A stretch of 64,000 nt of DNA from Kitasatospora viridis (GTDB lineage Bacteria > Actinomycetota > Actinomycetes > Streptomycetales > Streptomycetaceae), in contig NZ_VIWT01000001.1 of the NCBI RefSeq assembly GCF_007829815.1, positions 4,989,001 through 5,053,000 of the forward strand, given 5' to 3'. The notes beneath the pieces were generated by a model that ran no database searches, had not been told where the DNA came from, and saw only the letters and a list, made by a program, of their open reading frames with translations. Position numbers and translations under genes: made by a program. Of this stretch, positions 41,349 to 50,110 are shown in pieces (position 1 is the stretch's first letter; the number at the start of each line of letters is the position of its first letter).

Positions 41349-41605
41349 CGGATCCGTACGGTGTGGAGAGATGGTGAGCTGCCGGTGTGGGCTCGTGTGG
41401 ACCCTTCATGGTGGCACGCCCGTGCGGGGGAAACTCCGGTTCGCCGAAAACGAGTTCGGTTCCAGGGACGTTCGTCGGAAGTCGCCGGGACCGACGTCCC
41501 GATCGGGCTGGTGGATCGTGGCGTCGGCCCTTGTTACTGGCGGGTCACCGGCATACCATCCCGGGTGTTACAGCTTTACTGTCACGCTCGCGAGGAGGCG
41601 ATCGC
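41349..41605 (+). promoter_or_regulatory. promoter of the CoA-transferase/fadAB operon
   Basis: TTGTTA (41531-41536), a 17-base spacer and TACCAT (41554-41559) make a good housekeeping promoter about 40 bases before the GTG at 41606. A GTTACAG...CTGTCAC near-palindrome (41567-41585) follows the -10 and could bind a repressor. No coding seen in the remaining part. Confidence 0.6.
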
Positions 41606-42856
41606 GTGGTCGAGGCCAGCGCCGGTGCGGCCCCCACCGGAGGCGGAGCCCGAGCCGGAGCCCGAGCCGGAGCGGGTGCCCGAGCCGAGGGCGGCCCGCT
41701 GGCCGGCGTGCGGGTGGTCGAGCTCGCCGGGATCGGGCCGGGACCGTTCGCCGGGATGCTGCTCGGCGACCTCGGCGCCGACGTGGTGCGGGTGGACCGG
41801 CCGTCCGGCTCGCCGCTCGCGCAGGAGCCGGTGCACGACCTGGCCAACCGCAACAAGCGCTCCGTGCTGGTCGACCTCAAGGCGCCGGACGGCCCCGAGC
41901 GGGTGCTCGCCCTGGTCGAGCGGGCCGACCTGCTGATCGAGGGCTACCGCCCGGGCGTCGCCGAGCGGCTCGGCGTCGGACCCGGGGCCTGCCTGGCCCG
42001 CAACCCCGCGCTGGTCTACGGCCGGATGACCGGCTGGGGCCAGAGCGGCCCGCTGGCCGCCACCGCCGGCCACGACATCGGCTACACCGCGCTGACCGGC
42101 GTGCTCGGCATGATCGGTCCCGCCGACGGCCCGCCCTCGATCCCGGTCAACCTGCTCGGCGACTACGCCGGCGGCTCGCTCTACCTGGTGGTCGGCCTGC
42201 TCGCCGCCCTGCACCACGCCCGGGCCACCGGCGCCGGGCAGGTGGTGGACGCCGCGATCGTCGACGGCACCGCCCACCTGGCCACCATGTTCTGGGGCCT
42301 GCTCGCCCAGGGCAGCTGGCAGGACCAGCGCGGCGTCAACCTGCTGGACGGCGGCGCCCCCTGCTACGCCGTCTACCCGGCGCGCGACGGCGGCCAGTTC
42401 GCGGTCGGCGCGCTGGAGCCGCAGTTCTACGCCGAGTTCGCCCGGCTGCTGGAGCTCGGGCCGGACGCGCCCGCCCAGTACGACGCGGAGCGGTGGCCCG
42501 AACTGCGAGCACTGATCGCAACACGGTTCGCTGCTCGCACGACCGCCGAGTGGCGCGCCGTCTTCGCCGGCACCGACGCCTGCGTCACCGAGGTCCTGAC
42601 GCTGCGCCAGGCCGCGGCCGACCCGCACCTGACGGCCCGTGGCACCTACCCGACCTGGCACGGCGTCACCCAGCCCGCCCCCGCCCCGCGGTTCTCCGCC
42701 ACGCCCGGAGCCCTGCGCCGCCCGCCGGCCCGCCCGGGCGCCGACACCGCCGAGGTGGCCCGCGACTGGGGCGTCCCCCGGCTCGCAGTCCCACAGCTCG
42801 CAGTCCCACAGCTCGCACCGCGGCACCAACCCGACCATCCAGAGAGGTCATCGTGA
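41606..42856 (+). CDS. CaiB/BaiF family CoA-transferase (alpha-methylacyl-CoA racemase-like)
   Basis: 416 residues. The class III CoA-transferase/racemase core has GVRVVELAGIGPGPFAGMLL, the catalytic aspartate region GHDIGYTALTGVLG, and NRNKRSVLVDLKAPDG. The N-terminal 27 residues are a low-complexity Gly/Ala/Arg stretch from a 12-bp DNA repeat (41645-41694). It precedes thiolase with a 4-base overlap, so it probably supplies 2-methylacyl-CoA racemisation for beta-oxidation. The start has GGAGG seven bases upstream. Confidence 0.9.
   Translation: MVEASAGAAPTGGGARAGARAGAGARAEGGPLAGVRVVELAGIGPGPFAGMLLGDLGADVVRVDRPSGSPLAQEPVHDLANRNKRSVLVDLKAPDGPERVLALVERADLLIEGYRPGVAERLGVGPGACLARNPALVYGRMTGWGQSGPLAATAGHDIGYTALTGVLGMIGPADGPPSIPVNLLGDYAGGSLYLVVGLLAALHHARATGAGQVVDAAIVDGTAHLATMFWGLLAQGSWQDQRGVNLLDGGAPCYAVYPARDGGQFAVGALEPQFYAEFARLLELGPDAPAQYDAERWPELRALIATRFAARTTAEWRAVFAGTDACVTEVLTLRQAAADPHLTARGTYPTWHGVTQPAPAPRFSATPGALRRPPARPGADTAEVARDWGVPRLAVPQLAVPQLAPRHQPDHPERSS
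41645..41694. repeat. 12-bp tandem repeat in the CoA-transferase 5' coding region
   Basis: The unit GAGCCCGAGCCG recurs in tandem with slight decay, encoding the GARAGARAGAGARAEG-like low-complexity N-terminus. It should be prone to length variation between strains by slippage. Confidence 0.75.
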
Positions 42857-44067
42857 GCACCGAAGCGTACGTCTACGAGGCGATCCGCACCCCGCGCGGA
42901 CGCGGCAAGGCAGGCGGCTCCCTGCACGGCACCAAGCCGATCGACCTGGTGGTCGGCCTGATCAAGGAGATCCAGACCCGGCTGCCCGGCCTGGACCCGG
43001 CCGCGATCGACGACATCGTGCTCGGCGTGGTCAGCCCGCACGGTGACCAGGGCTCGGACATCGCCCGGATCGCCGCGATCGCCGCCGGCCTGCCCGACAC
43101 GGTGGCCGGCGTGCAGGAGAACCGCTTCTGCGCCTCCGGCCTGGAGGCCGTCAACCTGGCCGCCGCCAAGGTGCGTTCGGGCTGGGAGGACCTGGTGCTG
43201 GCCGGCGGCGTCGAGTCGATGTCCCGGGTGCCGATGGGCTCCGACGGCGGCGCCTGGGCGATGGACCCGATGACCTCCTACGCGGTGAACTTCGTGCCGC
43301 AGGGCATCGGCGCCGACCTGATCGCCACCCTCGGCGGCTACTCCCGCGCCGACGTCGACGGCTTCGCCGCCGAGTCGCAGGCCCGCGCCGCCAAGGCGCA
43401 GGCCGACGGGCTGTTCGACCGCTCGGTCGTCCCCGTGCTGGACCGCAACGGCCTGGTGGTGCTGGGCCGCGACGAGTACCTGCGCCCGAGCACCACGGTG
43501 GAGACGCTGGCCGGCCTCAAGCCCGCCTTCGCCACGATCGGCGACCAGGGCGGCTTCGACGCCGTCGCGCTGCAGAAGTACCACTGGGTCGAGCAGATCG
43601 ACCACGTGCACACCGCAGGCAACTCCTCCGGCATCGTGGACGGCGCCTCGCTGGTGGCGATCGGCTCGCGCGAGGTCGGCGAGCGCTACGGCCTGCGCCC
43701 GCGCGCCCGGATCGTCTCCGCGGCCGTCTCCGGCTCCGAGCCGACCATCATGCTGACCGGCCCGGCCCCCGCCACCCGCAAGGCGCTGGCCAAGGCCGGC
43801 CTGCGGGCGCAGGACATCGACCTGGTCGAGATCAACGAGGCCTTCGCCGCCGTGGCGCTGCGCTTCATGGACGAACTCGGCTTCCCGCACGAGAAGGTGA
43901 ACGTGAACGGCGGCGCGATCGCGCTCGGCCACCCGCTCGGCGCCACCGGCGCGATGATCCTCGGCACGCTGATCGACGAGCTGGAGCGCCGCGACCTGCG
44001 GTACGGACTGGTGACCCTGTGTGTCGGCGGCGGCATGGGCGTCGCCACCATCGTCGAGCGAATCTGA
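42853..44067 (+). CDS. fadA: acetyl-CoA acyltransferase (thiolase)
   Basis: 404 residues from the GTG at 42853. Catalytic C93 (RFCASGLEAVN), the active-site His in NGGAIALGHPLGATG and the second cysteine in LCVGGGMG are intact, as in FadA-type degradative thiolases. It performs the last cleavage of beta-oxidation, releasing acetyl-CoA. The start overlaps the upstream stop (GTGA), and FadB follows 19 bases later, so substrates are passed through a trifunctional-type system. Confidence 0.95.
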   Translation: MSTEAYVYEAIRTPRGRGKAGGSLHGTKPIDLVVGLIKEIQTRLPGLDPAAIDDIVLGVVSPHGDQGSDIARIAAIAAGLPDTVAGVQENRFCASGLEAVNLAAAKVRSGWEDLVLAGGVESMSRVPMGSDGGAWAMDPMTSYAVNFVPQGIGADLIATLGGYSRADVDGFAAESQARAAKAQADGLFDRSVVPVLDRNGLVVLGRDEYLRPSTTVETLAGLKPAFATIGDQGGFDAVALQKYHWVEQIDHVHTAGNSSGIVDGASLVAIGSREVGERYGLRPRARIVSAAVSGSEPTIMLTGPAPATRKALAKAGLRAQDIDLVEINEAFAAVALRFMDELGFPHEKVNVNGGAIALGHPLGATGAMILGTLIDELERRDLRYGLVTLCVGGGMGVATIVERI

Positions 44068-44086
44068 TCTCCTGGAGCCCCTGATC

Positions 44087-46255
44087 ATGAGCGAGCAGAA
44101 CGTCATCCGCTGGGAGCAGGACCAGGAGGGCATCGTCACCCTCGTCCTGGACGACCCCAACCAGTCCGTCAACACCATGAACTCCGCGTTCACCGAGCAG
44201 TTCCAGCAGGTGGTGGCCCGGCTGGCCGGCACCGAGGGGCTGCGCGGCGTGGTGATCACCTCCGCCAAGAAGACCTTCTTCGCCGGCGGCGACCTGAAGA
44301 TGCTCGGCGCCGTGCGGCCCGAGGACGCCGGGGAGTTCATGGCCGGCAGCCTGCGGCTGAAGCAGGCGCTGCGCACCCTGGAGACGCTCGGCAAGCCGGT
44401 CGTCGCCGCGATCAACGGCAGTGCGCTGGGCGGCGGCTTGGAGCTGGCCCTGGCCTGCCACCACCGGATCGCGCTGGACACCCCGAAGAGCCGGATCGGC
44501 TTCCCCGAGGTGACCCTCGGCCTGCTGCCCGGTGGCGGCGGCGTGGTCCGCACCGTGCGGCTGCTGGGCATCGCGGACGCGCTGCTGAAGTGGCTGCTGA
44601 CGGGCCGTCAGTACCGCCCGGCGGCCGCCGTCGAGGCCGGCCTGGTGCACGAACTGGCGAGCACCCAGGAGGAGCTGCTCGCCAAGGCGCACGCCTGGAT
44701 CGCCGCGAACGAGACCGCCCAGCAGCCCTGGGACGTCAAGGGCCACCGGATCCCCGGCGGAACCCCGGCCTCGCGCGGCCTGATGGCCCAACTGCCCGCC
44801 TACCCGGCCAACCTGCGCAAGCAGCTGAACGGCGCGCCCTACCCGGCTCCGCGCAACCTGCTCGCGGCGGCCGTGGAGAGCAGCCAGGTCGACGTGGACA
44901 CCGCCTTCGTCATCGAGGCGCGCTACTTCACCGAGCTGGCCTGCGGGCAGACCGCGAAGAACATGATCCAGGCGCTGTTCTTCGACATGAACGCCGTGAA
45001 CGCCGGCGCCTCCCGGCCGACCGGGCAGCCGGAGCGCAAGGTCGCCAAGGTCGCGGTGCTGGGCGCCGGCATGATGGGCGCGGGCATCGCCTACTCCTGC
45101 GCCAAGGCCGGTATGCAGGTGGTCCTGAAGGACGTCACCGTCGCGGCCGCCGAGCACGGCAAGGCCTACGCCGCGGGCCTGTTGGACAAGGCGGTGGCGC
45201 GCGGCCGGAGCACCGCCGAGCAGCGCGACGAGCTGCTGGCCCGGATCACCGCCACGGCGGACGTGGCCGACCTGGCCGGCTGCGACGCCGTGATCGAGGC
45301 GGTGTTCGAGAACGTCGAGCTCAAGCACAAGGTGTTCCAGGAGGTGCAGGGCGTGCTCGCGCCCGACGCGCTGCTCTGCTCCAACACCTCGACGCTGCCG
45401 ATCAGCCTGCTGGCCGAGGGCGTCGAGCGGCAGCAGGACTTCATCGGCCTGCACTTCTTCTCGCCGGTGGACAAGATGCCGCTGGTCGAGATCATCAAGG
45501 GCGTGCGGACCGGCGACGAGGCGGTGGCCCGGGCCTTCGACCTGGTGCGGCAGTTGGGCAAGACGCCGATCGTGGTCAACGACTCGCGCGGCTTCTTCAC
45601 CTCGCGGGTGATCGGGCAGTTCATCAACGAGGGCGTGGCGATGGTCGCCGAGGGCGTCGCGCCGGCCAGCATCGAGCAGGCCGCCGCCCAGGCGGGCTAC
45701 CCGGCCAAGGTGCTCTCGCTGCTGGACGAGCTGACCCTCACGCTGCCCCGCAAGATCCGCGGCGAGGCCCGCCGGGCGGTCGAGGAGGCCGGCGGCAGCT
45801 GGGTGGAGCACCCGGCCGACGTCGTCTTCGACCGGATGGTCGAGGAGTTCGGGCGTCCGGGCCGCAGCGGGGGAGCGGGCTTCTACGACTACGACGAGAG
45901 CGGCAAGCGCGGCCGGCTCTGGCCGGGCCTGGCCGAGCACTTCCCGGTCGCCGCCGAACAGCCGCCGTTCCAGGACCTGGTGGAGCGGATGCTGTTCGCC
46001 GAGGCGCTGGACAGCGTGCGCTGCCTGGAGGAGGGCGTGCTGACCTCGGTCGCCGACGCCAACGTGGGCTCGATCCTCGGCATCGGCTACCCGGCCTGGA
46101 CCGGTGGCGTGCTGCAGTACGTCAACGGGTACGACGGCGGCCCGGCCGGGTTCGCGGCGCGGGCGCGGGAGTTGGCGGCGCAGTACGGCGAGCGGTTCGC
46201 GCCCCCGGCGATGCTGGAGCGGATCGCGGCGGAGGGCGGGCGGTTCACGGACTGA
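44087..46255 (+). CDS. fadB: multifunctional 3-hydroxyacyl-CoA dehydrogenase/enoyl-CoA hydratase
   Basis: 722 residues. The N-terminal crotonase domain (AINGSALGGGLELALACHHR and IGFPEVTLGLLPGGGG) is followed by an NAD-binding domain (VAVLGAGMMGAGIAYSCAKA) and a 3-hydroxyacyl-CoA dehydrogenase C-terminal domain. It hydrates enoyl-CoA and oxidises the product for FadA. The ATG at 44087 has TGGAG upstream. A 22-bp perfect hairpin follows the stop and ends the operon. Confidence 0.95.
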   Translation: MSEQNVIRWEQDQEGIVTLVLDDPNQSVNTMNSAFTEQFQQVVARLAGTEGLRGVVITSAKKTFFAGGDLKMLGAVRPEDAGEFMAGSLRLKQALRTLETLGKPVVAAINGSALGGGLELALACHHRIALDTPKSRIGFPEVTLGLLPGGGGVVRTVRLLGIADALLKWLLTGRQYRPAAAVEAGLVHELASTQEELLAKAHAWIAANETAQQPWDVKGHRIPGGTPASRGLMAQLPAYPANLRKQLNGAPYPAPRNLLAAAVESSQVDVDTAFVIEARYFTELACGQTAKNMIQALFFDMNAVNAGASRPTGQPERKVAKVAVLGAGMMGAGIAYSCAKAGMQVVLKDVTVAAAEHGKAYAAGLLDKAVARGRSTAEQRDELLARITATADVADLAGCDAVIEAVFENVELKHKVFQEVQGVLAPDALLCSNTSTLPISLLAEGVERQQDFIGLHFFSPVDKMPLVEIIKGVRTGDEAVARAFDLVRQLGKTPIVVNDSRGFFTSRVIGQFINEGVAMVAEGVAPASIEQAAAQAGYPAKVLSLLDELTLTLPRKIRGEARRAVEEAGGSWVEHPADVVFDRMVEEFGRPGRSGGAGFYDYDESGKRGRLWPGLAEHFPVAAEQPPFQDLVERMLFAEALDSVRCLEEGVLTSVADANVGSILGIGYPAWTGGVLQYVNGYDGGPAGFAARARELAAQYGERFAPPAMLERIAAEGGRFTD

Positions 46256-46270
46256 GTCCGGGAGCCCCTC

Positions 46271-46318
46271 GGGCCGCTGGAGGGGACGCGGGCGCACCCG
46301 CGTCCCCTCCAGCGGCCC
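46271..46318. terminator. 22-bp perfect hairpin after fadB
   Basis: Two 22-base arms (46271-46292 and 46297-46318) pair perfectly around a 4-base loop CGCA, starting 16 bases after the fadB stop. This is an exceptionally strong, GC-rich stem without a U-run. It is likely the operon terminator or a 3' stabiliser. Confidence 0.8.
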
Positions 46319-46384
46319 TCGGCCGGCTCGTCCCTCCAGCGCGGCCCTCGGCCGCCCGTTCCTTTAGCGCGGCCCTTGGCGGCC
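46301..46384. repeat. three degenerate 28-bp tandem copies
   Basis: Copies at 46301-46328, 46329-46356 and 46357-46384 share the frame CGT.CC....AGCG.GGCCCT.GGC. The first copy starts inside the right arm of the fadB hairpin, so the array looks like duplicated, decaying pieces of the terminator. Confidence 0.7.
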
Positions 46385-46428
46385 CTGGCACGCTGCGGCT
46401 CCCGAACCTCTCCCTGGGAGCAGCGAAC

Positions 46429-46878
46429 ATGACGCTCAACCGGATCGCCCGCCTCGCGGCCACGGCCCTGCTGGCCGCCGCGACCCTCACCGCGGCCGAC
46501 GCCCTCACCACCGGTACCGCCCAGGCCAGTTCCGCGCCGGGCTGCGCCGGCCTGGTCGGCAAGTCGGTGGACGTCACCCTCGACAACGGCCTGGAGACCC
46601 GCTTCGACTTCGCCGCCGACGGCAGCCAGGTCACGGGCACGGTCGAGGCGGCGGGCCAGTCCGGCGCCGTCGTCGGCGTGGTCAACACCGTGCCGATCGC
46701 CCTCGGTCAGGCCGCCAAGAACGTGTACTTGGTGAACTGGAACGAGGCGGGCCAGCTCACCATCAGCGTGACGCTGAACCTCAAGGCGAAGACCGCGCAG
46801 ACCTACTACTCCTACCCGAGCGGCGGCGACGTGCGGGCCGGCGAGCTGCACCGAGGCACCCTGCGCTGCCTGGGCTGA
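46429..46878 (+). CDS. small secreted protein, MoaF-like beta-barrel
   Basis: 149 residues with a signal peptide (NRIARLAATALLAAATLTAA) and mature start near ASSAPGCAG. The rest is a beta-rich lipocalin-like domain; LVGKSVDVTLDNGLETRFDF and VYLVNWNEAGQLTISVTLNL resemble the MoaF N-terminal fold. Two cysteines, one at each end (GCAG, LRCLG), may be disulfide linked. No enzymatic motif. Own RBS (GGGAG). Confidence 0.8.
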   Translation: MTLNRIARLAATALLAAATLTAADALTTGTAQASSAPGCAGLVGKSVDVTLDNGLETRFDFAADGSQVTGTVEAAGQSGAVVGVVNTVPIALGQAAKNVYLVNWNEAGQLTISVTLNLKAKTAQTYYSYPSGGDVRAGELHRGTLRCLG

Positions 46879-46896
46879 CGGCGGGCGGTGGGTCTG

Positions 46897-46932
46897 GCGG
46901 GTGCAGCGGGCGGGAGCGCCCGCCGCACCCGC
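46897..46932. terminator. convergent hairpin between MoaF-like and DUF4185 genes
   Basis: GCGGGTGCAGCGGGCG (46897-46912) pairs with 46917-46932 with one A/C mismatch and a 4-base loop GGAG. It lies between the two stops, so it can serve both strands. Confidence 0.7.
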
Positions 46933-46936
46933 GCGC

Positions 46937-48160
46937 TCACGGGTTGATGCCGTCGTACTGGAGCACCCGGTAGGGCGACTGCCCCTGCTGGCCGTTCCAC
47001 TGGGAGACCATCAGGGTCAGCGAGTTGGCGTTCGCGCTGCCGGGGTGGATGTAGCCGCCGTAGAGGAACGGGACCTGCGGCAGGCCCCAGTGGTTCGGCA
47101 CGGTGGTGTTGCCGGCGATCTGCGGCTTCGGCGCCGTCCAGACCGCGTCCGGGCGCGGCGCGGTGCGGGTGCAGATCGAGTAGTCGTTCACGTCGAAGTA
47201 GCTCATGCAGTAGGTGCCGTTGATCAGCTTGACCGAGAACTCCCCGATGTTGTTGCCGGAGAGGATGATCGACGGCGGGGCCGACTGGGTCCACTGCCAG
47301 GAGCCGTTGAGGTAGGCCCAGTTCTGCTGGGCGCCGAAGTTGCCGGCCCGGAAGTCGGCGGGCTGGATGCGGAAGAGCTGGATCGCGCCGCCGTCGGCGG
47401 TGTTGCGGTGGGTGCCGTTCCAGCGCTTCGAGAAGATGTAGAGCCAGCCGTCCGGGTCGATGCCGGCGAAGGACCACATGCCGTACAGCGACTGGTTGGT
47501 GCCCTGGGTGTCGCCGGGCCAGTGGTACGAGTAGTCCTGCCAGGTCACCCCGTAGTCGTCGGAGTACGCGACCCCCGACATCAGCGAGCCGTCGTAGCCG
47601 GCCGGCGGGGCCCAGGTCGCCACCGAGGTGTACTGGATGTAGGTGCGGCCGCCGAACTCGATGCAGTCGTTGGGGATCCGGCTGAACTCCCAGCCGTAGC
47701 CGTTGTCCGTCTGGTGGGTGTAGTTGAACAGCTGGTTGGCCTGGCCGCCGGCGGGCATCGCCCAGCTGAACGAGATCGGCGAGCCGCCGGAGTTGTCGAA
47801 GTTCGCCTGGTTGAGCATCACCGGCGAGCCCAGGTAGGTGCCCTGCTGGGCGGCCTGCGCCCAGGAGTCGCCGAAGACGTAGCCCCAGGAGCCGTCGTGC
47901 TGGCGGAAGTAGGGGATGCCGAGGTCCCCGGAGCCCAGGCCCTGCGCGCTCGCCGAGTCGCCGGGCGTGTCGCAGAGCGCGGCGCCGGACTGGAGCATCG
48001 GTGCCCGCACCGCGCGGGGAGTGCCGGGGCCGGCGGGAGCGGCGGCGGCGGAGCCCGCGGCGGCGCCGAGCAGACCGGCGCCCAGTGGCAGGCCCGCGCC
48101 GGCCCGGAGCACCGAGCGCCGGCTGAGTCCGCCGTGATCCGGCTGGGAAGGGGTGGACAT
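46937..48160 (-). CDS. DUF4185 protein with Tat signal
   Basis: 407 residues. The N-terminus has SRRSVLRAGAGLPLGAGLLG, a twin-arginine signal followed by an Ala-rich stretch. The mature region is a DUF4185 beta-propeller-like domain (IPYFRQHDGSWGYVFGDSWA, NDCIEFGGRTYIQYTSV, ending VLQYDGI). Such proteins are often secreted carbohydrate-related proteins, but function is not known. ATG at 48160 with GGAGG eight bases upstream. Confidence 0.88.
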   Translation of the reverse strand: MSTPSQPDHGGLSRRSVLRAGAGLPLGAGLLGAAAGSAAAAPAGPGTPRAVRAPMLQSGAALCDTPGDSASAQGLGSGDLGIPYFRQHDGSWGYVFGDSWAQAAQQGTYLGSPVMLNQANFDNSGGSPISFSWAMPAGGQANQLFNYTHQTDNGYGWEFSRIPNDCIEFGGRTYIQYTSVATWAPPAGYDGSLMSGVAYSDDYGVTWQDYSYHWPGDTQGTNQSLYGMWSFAGIDPDGWLYIFSKRWNGTHRNTADGGAIQLFRIQPADFRAGNFGAQQNWAYLNGSWQWTQSAPPSIILSGNNIGEFSVKLINGTYCMSYFDVNDYSICTRTAPRPDAVWTAPKPQIAGNTTVPNHWGLPQVPFLYGGYIHPGSANANSLTLMVSQWNGQQGQSPYRVLQYDGINP

Positions 48161-48456
48161 CGGGTGAGCCTCCAGGAGAGGGGTGCGGGGAGCGGCGGCG
48201 CGCACGGGCAGATCCTGTGGAGAGCGAGCCGCGGCACCCGCGAAGCGATTGGATGTGGGTGCGCCGGACGTGCCGTACCCCATCCAACGCGGCCCGGGGC
48301 GCACCGTCACGGCCTGTCCGCCCGCTCGGACAAAGCCCGGACAAAGGCCGGACAACGATCGGAAGCGGTGTCGGACAGCCGTGTCGGACAACGGTGCCGG
48401 ACAGTGGAGTCGGACAACGGTGCCGGACACTGGCACCCGAGAGGGAGGGACAGCAG
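48161..48456. promoter_or_regulatory. divergent region with CGGACA iteron array
   Basis: Between the DUF4185 and HTH-transglycosylase genes. Copies of CGGACA start at 48327, 48338, 48349, 48372, 48385, 48398, 48411 and 48424, and a CGGAAG at 48360. The spacing is 11, 11, 11, 12, then 13 four times. An inverse TGTCCG lies at 48314. All direct copies face the transglycosylase gene, the last ending 27 bases before its GTG. No gene in this interval. Confidence 0.75.
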
Positions 48457-49437
48457 GTGGGACGGCAGGAACAGCCGCTCGACGCCGGGGATGGCCCGCT
48501 CGCGCGCTTCGCCCTGGACTTGCGCGAACTGCGGCGCCGGGCCGGCAGCCCGCCCTACCGCCGGCTCGCCGCCCTCGCCAACTACTCCGCCTCCACGCTC
48601 GCCGAGGCGGCCGCCGGGCGCCGGCTGCCGAGCGATGTGGTGCTGGCCGCCTTCGTCACGGCCTGCGGGGGCGACCCGCAGGAGTGGGAACGCCGCCGGG
48701 TGCACACCCACCTGCTGATCACCCGACCGCCGGAGGCGGCGGCCGAGCCTGACCGTCCGTCAGCTGAGCTCACGTCGCCTGACGGTCCGGAACCCGAGGC
48801 CCCGTCAGCGCCGCTCCCGGCACCCGCACCGGCGCGACGGCGGCGTCCGCTCGCCCCGCTGCTCGCCGCGCTGCTCGCCCTCGTGTTCAGCGCCGCCGTG
48901 CTGGGCGACTCGGTCGCCTCGGGAGTCCTGGCCGCTCCCGCCGCGCGGGTGGCGCCGCTGCGCGACACCGCGCGGTGGCTGCGCCCGGGCAGCGACATCC
49001 CCGCCCGGTACCGGGACCTGATCGTCGAAGCCGGCACCGGCTGTCCGGCGGAGGAGGTCACCCCGGCCCTGGTCGCGGCCATCCTCCAAGCCGAGAGCGG
49101 GTTCGACCCGAACCTGAGCGACCCGGCGAAGGACGAGTACGGCATCGCCCGCTGGACGCCCCGGGTGCTCCGCTACTACCTGCCGCCGGACCGTCAGGGC
49201 ACGTTGCCCGTACCGCCGTTCCCGCCCGGGGAGTCGATCCTCGCCGTGGGCCGGATGCTGTGCGCGATCGCCCCCGAGCTGCAGGGCGTCCCGGGCGACC
49301 CGGCGCTCAACCTGGCCGCCTCCTACGAGACCTCGACCTGGGTGGTGCAGCAGCGCGACCAGGCCAGGCTGGCCGCCATCCAGCCCTACCTGGCCGAGGT
49401 CGGCGTCGAGCTCCCGCGCTACCGCCCGACCGCCTAG
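48457..49437 (+). CDS. membrane-anchored HTH / lytic-transglycosylase-domain fusion
   Basis: 326 residues. An N-terminal helix-turn-helix-like domain (LDLRELRRRAGSPPYRRLAA, then LANYSASTLAEAAAGRRLPS; about 20-60) precedes a Pro-rich linker and a single membrane helix (131-152). An extracellular SLT-like domain follows with the catalytic-type E213 in AAILQAESGFDPNL. It could bind DNA inside and act on or sense peptidoglycan outside. GTG start with GGGAGGG seven bases upstream. Nine CGGA repeats lie directly upstream. Confidence 0.83.
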   Translation: MGRQEQPLDAGDGPLARFALDLRELRRRAGSPPYRRLAALANYSASTLAEAAAGRRLPSDVVLAAFVTACGGDPQEWERRRVHTHLLITRPPEAAAEPDRPSAELTSPDGPEPEAPSAPLPAPAPARRRRPLAPLLAALLALVFSAAVLGDSVASGVLAAPAARVAPLRDTARWLRPGSDIPARYRDLIVEAGTGCPAEEVTPALVAAILQAESGFDPNLSDPAKDEYGIARWTPRVLRYYLPPDRQGTLPVPPFPPGESILAVGRMLCAIAPELQGVPGDPALNLAASYETSTWVVQQRDQARLAAIQPYLAEVGVELPRYRPTA

Positions 49438-49654
49438 CGGTCCGTTGCGCGCCTCCGGCCGGGACTGCCCGCCCGGTGGACAAATGATCTTGCACTTAGC
49501 TGCCAAGCGACTTGGTGCCACCTCTGAAGCCGTGACACCGCCTCGTGCGGACGGCAGGATCTTCCTCAGCACCGGGGAACGCCGCGAGAACCGGGACGAG
49601 TTCCAGGAACCGTTCACGGGAACGGCGTTGGTTACCAAACAGGGGAGAACAGTC

Positions 49655-49831
49655 GTGGGTCACTCGATACGCATCGCATGCGCCGCCATGGTCGTGGCGT
49701 TCACCGTCGGCCTGGGCGCCACCGCCGCGAGCGGCACCGTCGTCGCGGATCAATCGCCCGCCCAACACGGCGTCACCCACCACGGTTTCGACTGGGACGG
49801 CGCCCGCCTCGCAACACCCGCACAGAGTTGA
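49655..49831 (+). CDS. small secreted peptide
   Basis: 58 residues from a GTG with GGGGAG seven bases before it. A signal peptide (SIRIACAAMVVAFTVGLGAT) leaves a mature peptide of about 30 residues rich in His/Asp/Gln (SPAQHGVTHHGFDWDGARLA). No cysteines. No family recognised. A hairpin-like CCAAG-CGA-CTTGG at 49503-49515 lies in the upstream region. Confidence 0.6.
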   Translation: MGHSIRIACAAMVVAFTVGLGATAASGTVVADQSPAQHGVTHHGFDWDGARLATPAQS

Positions 49832-49840
49832 CCGGATTCC

Positions 49841-50110
49841 GTGCAGCTGGTCGCGGTGACCCTCATCTGTCCTGATCCTCCGTCATCGCAGCTGACGGCC
49901 GCAGCCGTCACCGATCTGATCTGGGTCCACAGCCGACACGAGGACCGGGTGGAACACATCCGAACCCGTGTCGAGCTCAACCGCTGCCGCATCGCCGCCG
50001 CGATCATCGCGGCCACTCCGGATGCGGCGATCGCGAACCTGCGCCGCGTCTGCGAGCGCGCCCTGCAGCACGCGCCGGCCCTGCGCAGTTGGTGCCTCGA
50101 CCGCGCGTAG
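49841..50110 (+). CDS. hypothetical protein
   Basis: 89 residues from a GTG nine bases after the preceding stop. Codon third positions are GC-biased like neighbours, supporting coding. Predicted to be helical and soluble (IRTRVELNRCRIAAAIIAAT; ANLRRVCERALQHAPALRSW) with no signal peptide. Ribosome-binding site is weak. Not recognised. Confidence 0.5.
   Translation: MQLVAVTLICPDPPSSQLTAAAVTDLIWVHSRHEDRVEHIRTRVELNRCRIAAAIIAATPDAAIANLRRVCERALQHAPALRSWCLDRA

Noticed and set aside
42785..42825. 15-bp repeat near the CoA-transferase end
   Set aside because: A two-copy repeat giving VPQLAVPQLA; too short to be a separate element.
43865..46297. Long minus-strand open frame opposite fadB
   Set aside because: No domain, no start context; antisense of fadB.
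49497..49633. TTA trinucleotides in the 49.4-49.65 kb region
   Set aside because: They lie upstream of the called start of the small secreted peptide and so are not bldA codons.
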